A stretch of 9,900 bases of DNA from Mageeibacillus sp. UBA1193 (GTDB taxonomy: Bacteria; Bacillota; Clostridia; Saccharofermentanales; Saccharofermentanaceae): positions 14,178-24,077 of the forward strand of contig DBYF01000101.1 of NCBI GenBank assembly GCA_002310155.1, read 5' to 3'. Positions 7,183-9,900 of this stretch are shown here, in pieces; position 1 is the stretch's first letter; every line of letters starts with the position of its first letter. The notes under the pieces are model-generated. The model was given only the letters and a program-made list of their open reading frames with translations. It did no database searches and was not told the DNA's origin. The position numbers were made by a program, and so were the translations under genes.

Positions 7183-8223
7183 ATGAGAAAATCGGTACAA
7201 CTGACTTCGGCTATTCTCCTGCTGGCAGTACTTTTGACTGCCTGCAGGAGCAGCTCTGTCTCGGAGAGCTCGACAAGCGCGTCTTCTCTGGAGAAGACAG
7301 TCACTGTCGGTTTCTCCCAGCTCGGTGCGGAGTCAGACTGGAGAAGTACCAATACGGAATCCATGCAGACTGCACTGTCGAGGGAGAACGGTTATAATCT
7401 CATCTACAAAAACGGCCAGCAGAAGCAGGCCAACCAGGTCACGGCCCTGCGTATGTTTATCCAGCAGGACGTGGACTATATCGTCCTCGCACCGGAGACG
7501 GAGACCGGCTGGGACTTCGTTCTCAAGGAAGCACAGGAAGCAGGTATTCCGGTCATCATCGTCGACCGCCGTGTCGATGTCGAGGATCCTTCGCTTTATA
7601 CCTGCTGGGTCGGATCGGACTTCGATCTCGAAGGACGTAAGGTCGCCGCGTGGATCCATGAATATACACAGTCGAAGGGCATCGAGGGCCAGGATATCCA
7701 TATCGTACATATCCAGGGCACCGAGGGCTCGACGGCACAGATCGGAAGAACAAGAGGTCTTACCAATGCCGTAAGGATGTACGGATGGGATCTTCTCGCG
7801 CAGGGCGACGGTGATTTTACCGAAGTAAGAGGAAGGGAAGTCATGGCATCTTTCCTCCGCCAGTACGACAACATCAATGTCGTATATTGTGAGAACGATA
7901 ACGAAGCGATCGGCGCGATCGCAGCCATCGAAGCGGCCGGCAAAAAAGTCGGACCGGACATCGCCAACGGTGAGATCATGGTCGTCTCTTTCGACGGAAT
8001 CAATGCCGACGCGATGCAGTATTTAAAAGAAGGAAAGATCTCGTGTATCGCGGAGTGTAATCCGCATCACGGACCGCGTGTCCAGGCCCTGATCGAGACA
8101 CTCGAAAGAGGAGAGACACCGGATAAGTATAACTATGTACAGGAGACACTCTTCAGCTCCGTTCAGGAGATCAAGTCAGTGACTGTAGGCGATGAGTCCT
8201 ACGAAGTCACGATCGTAAAGTAA
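7183..8223 (+). CDS. Sugar ABC transporter substrate-binding lipoprotein, YtfQ-like (second copy)
   Basis: Second extracellular sugar-binding protein of the operon, 346 residues. The start at 7183 is chosen because AGGAG (7171-7175) lies seven bases upstream and a proper signal peptide begins there: basic MRK, hydrophobic core, lipobox LLTA-C with Cys21. An upstream in-frame ATG at 7078 lies inside the permease gene and gives no signal. After a short Ser-rich linker the fold shows TVGFSQLGAESDWR (41-54), NGQQKQ (77-82), ETGWDFVLKEA (107-117), VDRRVDVEDPSLY (127-139), HIQGTEGS (176-183) and CENDNEAIGAI (236-246). This is closer to E. coli YtfQ than the first copy is, for example in GFSQ, GQQKQ and the SDWR tryptophan. 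Serine codons are TCG-rich (10 of 27 by hand), in contrast to the first copy. It could be an alternative receptor for the same pore or a sensor partner for the kinase; sequence alone does not decide. Confidence 0.93.
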   Translation: MRKSVQLTSAILLLAVLLTACRSSSVSESSTSASSLEKTVTVGFSQLGAESDWRSTNTESMQTALSRENGYNLIYKNGQQKQANQVTALRMFIQQDVDYIVLAPETETGWDFVLKEAQEAGIPVIIVDRRVDVEDPSLYTCWVGSDFDLEGRKVAAWIHEYTQSKGIEGQDIHIVHIQGTEGSTAQIGRTRGLTNAVRMYGWDLLAQGDGDFTEVRGREVMASFLRQYDNINVVYCENDNEAIGAIAAIEAAGKKVGPDIANGEIMVVSFDGINADAMQYLKEGKISCIAECNPHHGPRVQALIETLERGETPDKYNYVQETLFSSVQEIKSVTVGDESYEVTIVK

Positions 8224-8344
8224 TAAACAGCATCCTGCTTTCCCCGTGTAAAGTGGACAAAATCAAGAATTTGTGAGAAACTGTCAGCGCTTATAGAAGC
8301 ACAGAAACAGCACGGACGAGTGCTTTTCGCAAGGAGAGAGGAAT
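8224..8344 (+). promoter_or_regulatory. Intergenic region before the large lipoprotein gene, weak promoter candidate
   Basis: No gene fits here. TGGACA (8254-8259) matches five of six bases of a -35 box. The hexamer 17 bases on, GAAACT (8277-8282), matches a -10 at only three positions, so the promoter is doubtful. TGTCAGCGCTTATA (8282-8295) matches the older CcpA cre consensus with one mismatch. No convincing terminator follows the transport operon; the imperfect hairpin GAAA(C)AGCAC / GTGCTTTTC (8304-8328) has a bulge and a short T run. The ribosome site AAGGAG (8331-8336) serves the next gene. Read-through from the transporter remains possible. Confidence 0.25.
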
Positions 8345-9900
8345 ATGAAGAAGATCATTGCAGTTCTGCTCTGTATGGCAACAGTTTGCGCGTGCGTAGG
8401 CTGCGGCAGCACGGAGGAGACAACGAAGAAGAGTAAGAAATCCAAGAAGACGAAAGATACGACGGAAACAGAGGAGACCGAGGTACCTACGGATACCGAG
8501 ACGGAGCCTTCTGATTCCACGACGGAGACCACGGCTTCTGTGCCGGAGGAGCTCGTGATCACGCATGATCTTTCTTCTGTGGAAATCACGAAGATGAAAG
8601 ATCTCATGATGTTCGGCGCGGTCGATCCCGTGGAGAATCCGGAACCGCCGTTTTCCCTGAAATCAGTCGAGATCGGCTATGATGTGCTCACCACTTCGGA
8701 TACATCCACGAAGATCTCTTCGATCCTGCAGGAATATGCACATCACACAGGTGATGCGAGACATGCGGCATATGAGCAGCAACTGGCCAAGTTCGATGAT
8801 CTCGTGAACACAGGCTCGGCACTCTTCAACTACTGGTTTTGGGAGAATTGCGAAGTTGTCCGAAGTGACAGCCAGATCCTCTCCCTGAAGATCGACACCT
8901 ACGGTTACTCGACGGAAGAAGATATCGGTACGAACACTTATTATTCGAACTACGATTCTATGACCGGAAAAGAGATCGCTTTTGACGATGTTATTCGCGA
9001 CAGAGGTGCTTTTGCCAATTATGTCGAAGCATGCTATCACGATGTTGGCGCGGATGGCATGAATGTGTCTCCGACGATGGCGGATATCCTTGACATGATC
9101 ACTGATGGAACACTTTCATTCGGAATGACGTATGACGCGGTCTGGGTCTACAATGTAAAAGTACCTGTGACCGGACACGGGGATATCTTTAATATGGAAT
9201 ACTTCGGTTCCACGCCGGCGGACTATACGCTCGAAATGGACGGGTTGAATAGACTGACATGGGACTTTGATGGTGACGGAGTGCTGGATGAGTTAAAACT
9301 CGAGGCAGTGAAGCCAGCCAGCAGTTACGGCATCGAGACACTGAAGATCACCTGTATGGGTAAAGAATATTCCTTCAAGGCTTCCGAGTTTGAAGAGATG
9401 GACTATATGGAAGATCTCGACGGATATTACGGAAGCTGCGTGATGTGTGTCGATGGCAAGTATTACCTTCTCGTCACGATGGAAATTGAAGGAGAAGATT
9501 ACGCCACCTATATTTTCGACATCAGTGACGGAGAACCGAAATATGTGGATGTTTTCTTCGCAGCGCCAATTGAACGCGTGAATCCGAAGCGCTTCCTGAT
9601 CCGGCTGAGAACGGACATTGTCGGAACCGTCTTTATGAGTTACGAATTCGCACTCGGTCCGGACGGACATCTGCAGCAGCTTTCTTCTACCGGCACATGC
9701 CACGTGGGTCCGCTTCTGACCACGATGCCACTGGAAGGAAAACAGTATGATGTTGTGACCGGCACTGTTGCCGGTGAAGCGGAAGTTCCCGGAGGTGCAT
9801 GTGTTGAGATCCTCGGTTACGATAATAAGAGCGGTCTTCTCTTCGTAAGAGTCCATCCGAAATATACGGATATGGAGACCATGGACATCGCCCTCGAGAC
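8345..9900 (+). CDS. Large secreted lipoprotein with DUF3298/RsiV-like region, 3' end missing
   Basis: Secreted, probably lipid-anchored protein of unknown function; the frame stays open from the ATG at 8345 to the window edge (518 codons seen). The start is supported by AAGGAG at 8331-8336 and a signal sequence MKKIIAVLLCMATVCACVGC. Cys20 (VGC) is the likely anchor, but Cys17 is also possible because the residue at -3 is not ideal. A Lys- then Thr/Glu-rich linker spans about 22-68. Residues 105-290 resemble the DUF3298/RsiV-like fold, with the typical SNYDSMTGKEIAFDDVI (201-217). DFDGDGVLDE (307-316) looks like a calcium-binding loop of the kind in FG-GAP or dockerin-like repeats, followed by a beta-rich stretch (DISDGEPKYVDV). 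It lies 121 bases from the transport operon; a functional link is not shown. The family assignment is from pattern only. Confidence 0.85.
   Translation, partial: MKKIIAVLLCMATVCACVGCGSTEETTKKSKKSKKTKDTTETEETEVPTDTETEPSDSTTETTASVPEELVITHDLSSVEITKMKDLMMFGAVDPVENPEPPFSLKSVEIGYDVLTTSDTSTKISSILQEYAHHTGDARHAAYEQQLAKFDDLVNTGSALFNYWFWENCEVVRSDSQILSLKIDTYGYSTEEDIGTNTYYSNYDSMTGKEIAFDDVIRDRGAFANYVEACYHDVGADGMNVSPTMADILDMITDGTLSFGMTYDAVWVYNVKVPVTGHGDIFNMEYFGSTPADYTLEMDGLNRLTWDFDGDGVLDELKLEAVKPASSYGIETLKITCMGKEYSFKASEFEEMDYMEDLDGYYGSCVMCVDGKYYLLVTMEIEGEDYATYIFDISDGEPKYVDVFFAAPIERVNPKRFLIRLRTDIVGTVFMSYEFALGPDGHLQQLSSTGTCHVGPLLTTMPLEGKQYDVVTGTVAGEAEVPGGACVEILGYDNKSGLLFVRVHPKYTDMETMDIALE

Noticed and set aside
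8304..8328. Imperfect hairpin with TTTT as a terminator of the transport operon
   Set aside because: The stem has only 4 plus 5 pairs with a bulge, the T run is partly paired, and it abuts the next gene's ribosome site; too weak to call.
9293..9856. Minus-strand open frame of 187 codons at the right end
   Set aside because: It lies fully inside the plus-strand lipoprotein gene, which has a signal peptide, ribosome site and unbroken frame; the antisense protein shows no recognisable motif.
1..9900. CRISPR arrays, tRNA or rRNA genes, insertion sequences, phage or toxin-antitoxin genes
   Set aside because: Reading both strands I found no repeated spacer pattern, cloverleaf, transposase motif, terminal repeats or other mobile-element signs; the window is filled by ordinary transport and regulatory genes.

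Overview
The window reads as a carbohydrate-uptake locus from a Gram-positive anaerobe of the class Clostridia (Bacillota). The grounds are the YesN/YesM-type two-component pair, lipid-anchored rather than periplasmic solute-binding proteins, AGGAGG-type ribosome binding sites before almost every gene, and moderate GC content. I cannot fix the family; Lachnospiraceae or a neighbouring lineage is an inference. All genes lie on the + strand and coding density is high.

Region 1 (1-2156) is a regulatory pair: the 3' part of an AraC/YesN-type response regulator gene, then a YesM/LytS-type sensor histidine kinase whose ATG overlaps the regulator's stop by 4 bases. A good intrinsic terminator (2234-2277) closes this unit. 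Region 2 (2278-2365) is a compact leader with inverted repeats and a strong ribosome binding site.

Region 3 (2366-8223) is a five-gene transport operon that matches the E. coli galactofuranose importer YtfQ-YtfR-YtfT-YjfF gene for gene, but has two different YtfQ-like lipoproteins. One precedes the ATPase and the other follows the last permease. A perfect 10-bp GC-rich hairpin with a short T tract sits between the first binding protein and the ATPase gene (3409-3452). It probably makes the first binding protein much more abundant than the membrane parts. The four genes from the ATPase to the second binding protein are spaced +3, -4 and +11 bases and are surely co-transcribed.

Region 4 (8345-end) is a large secreted lipoprotein with no start-to-stop frame in the window because it runs off the right edge. 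It follows a 121-base gap and may be unrelated to the transporter.

Working model: the kinase senses a sugar outside the cell, perhaps through a binding protein, the regulator switches on the transporter promoter, and a furanose sugar is imported by the YtfR/YtfT/YjfF machine. Substrate identity, promoter position and the sensing partner are inferences. The most interesting element is the second binding protein. Its codon use suggests low abundance, and it could be either an alternative receptor or the ligand sensor for the kinase, as in the known XylFII-LytS arrangement.
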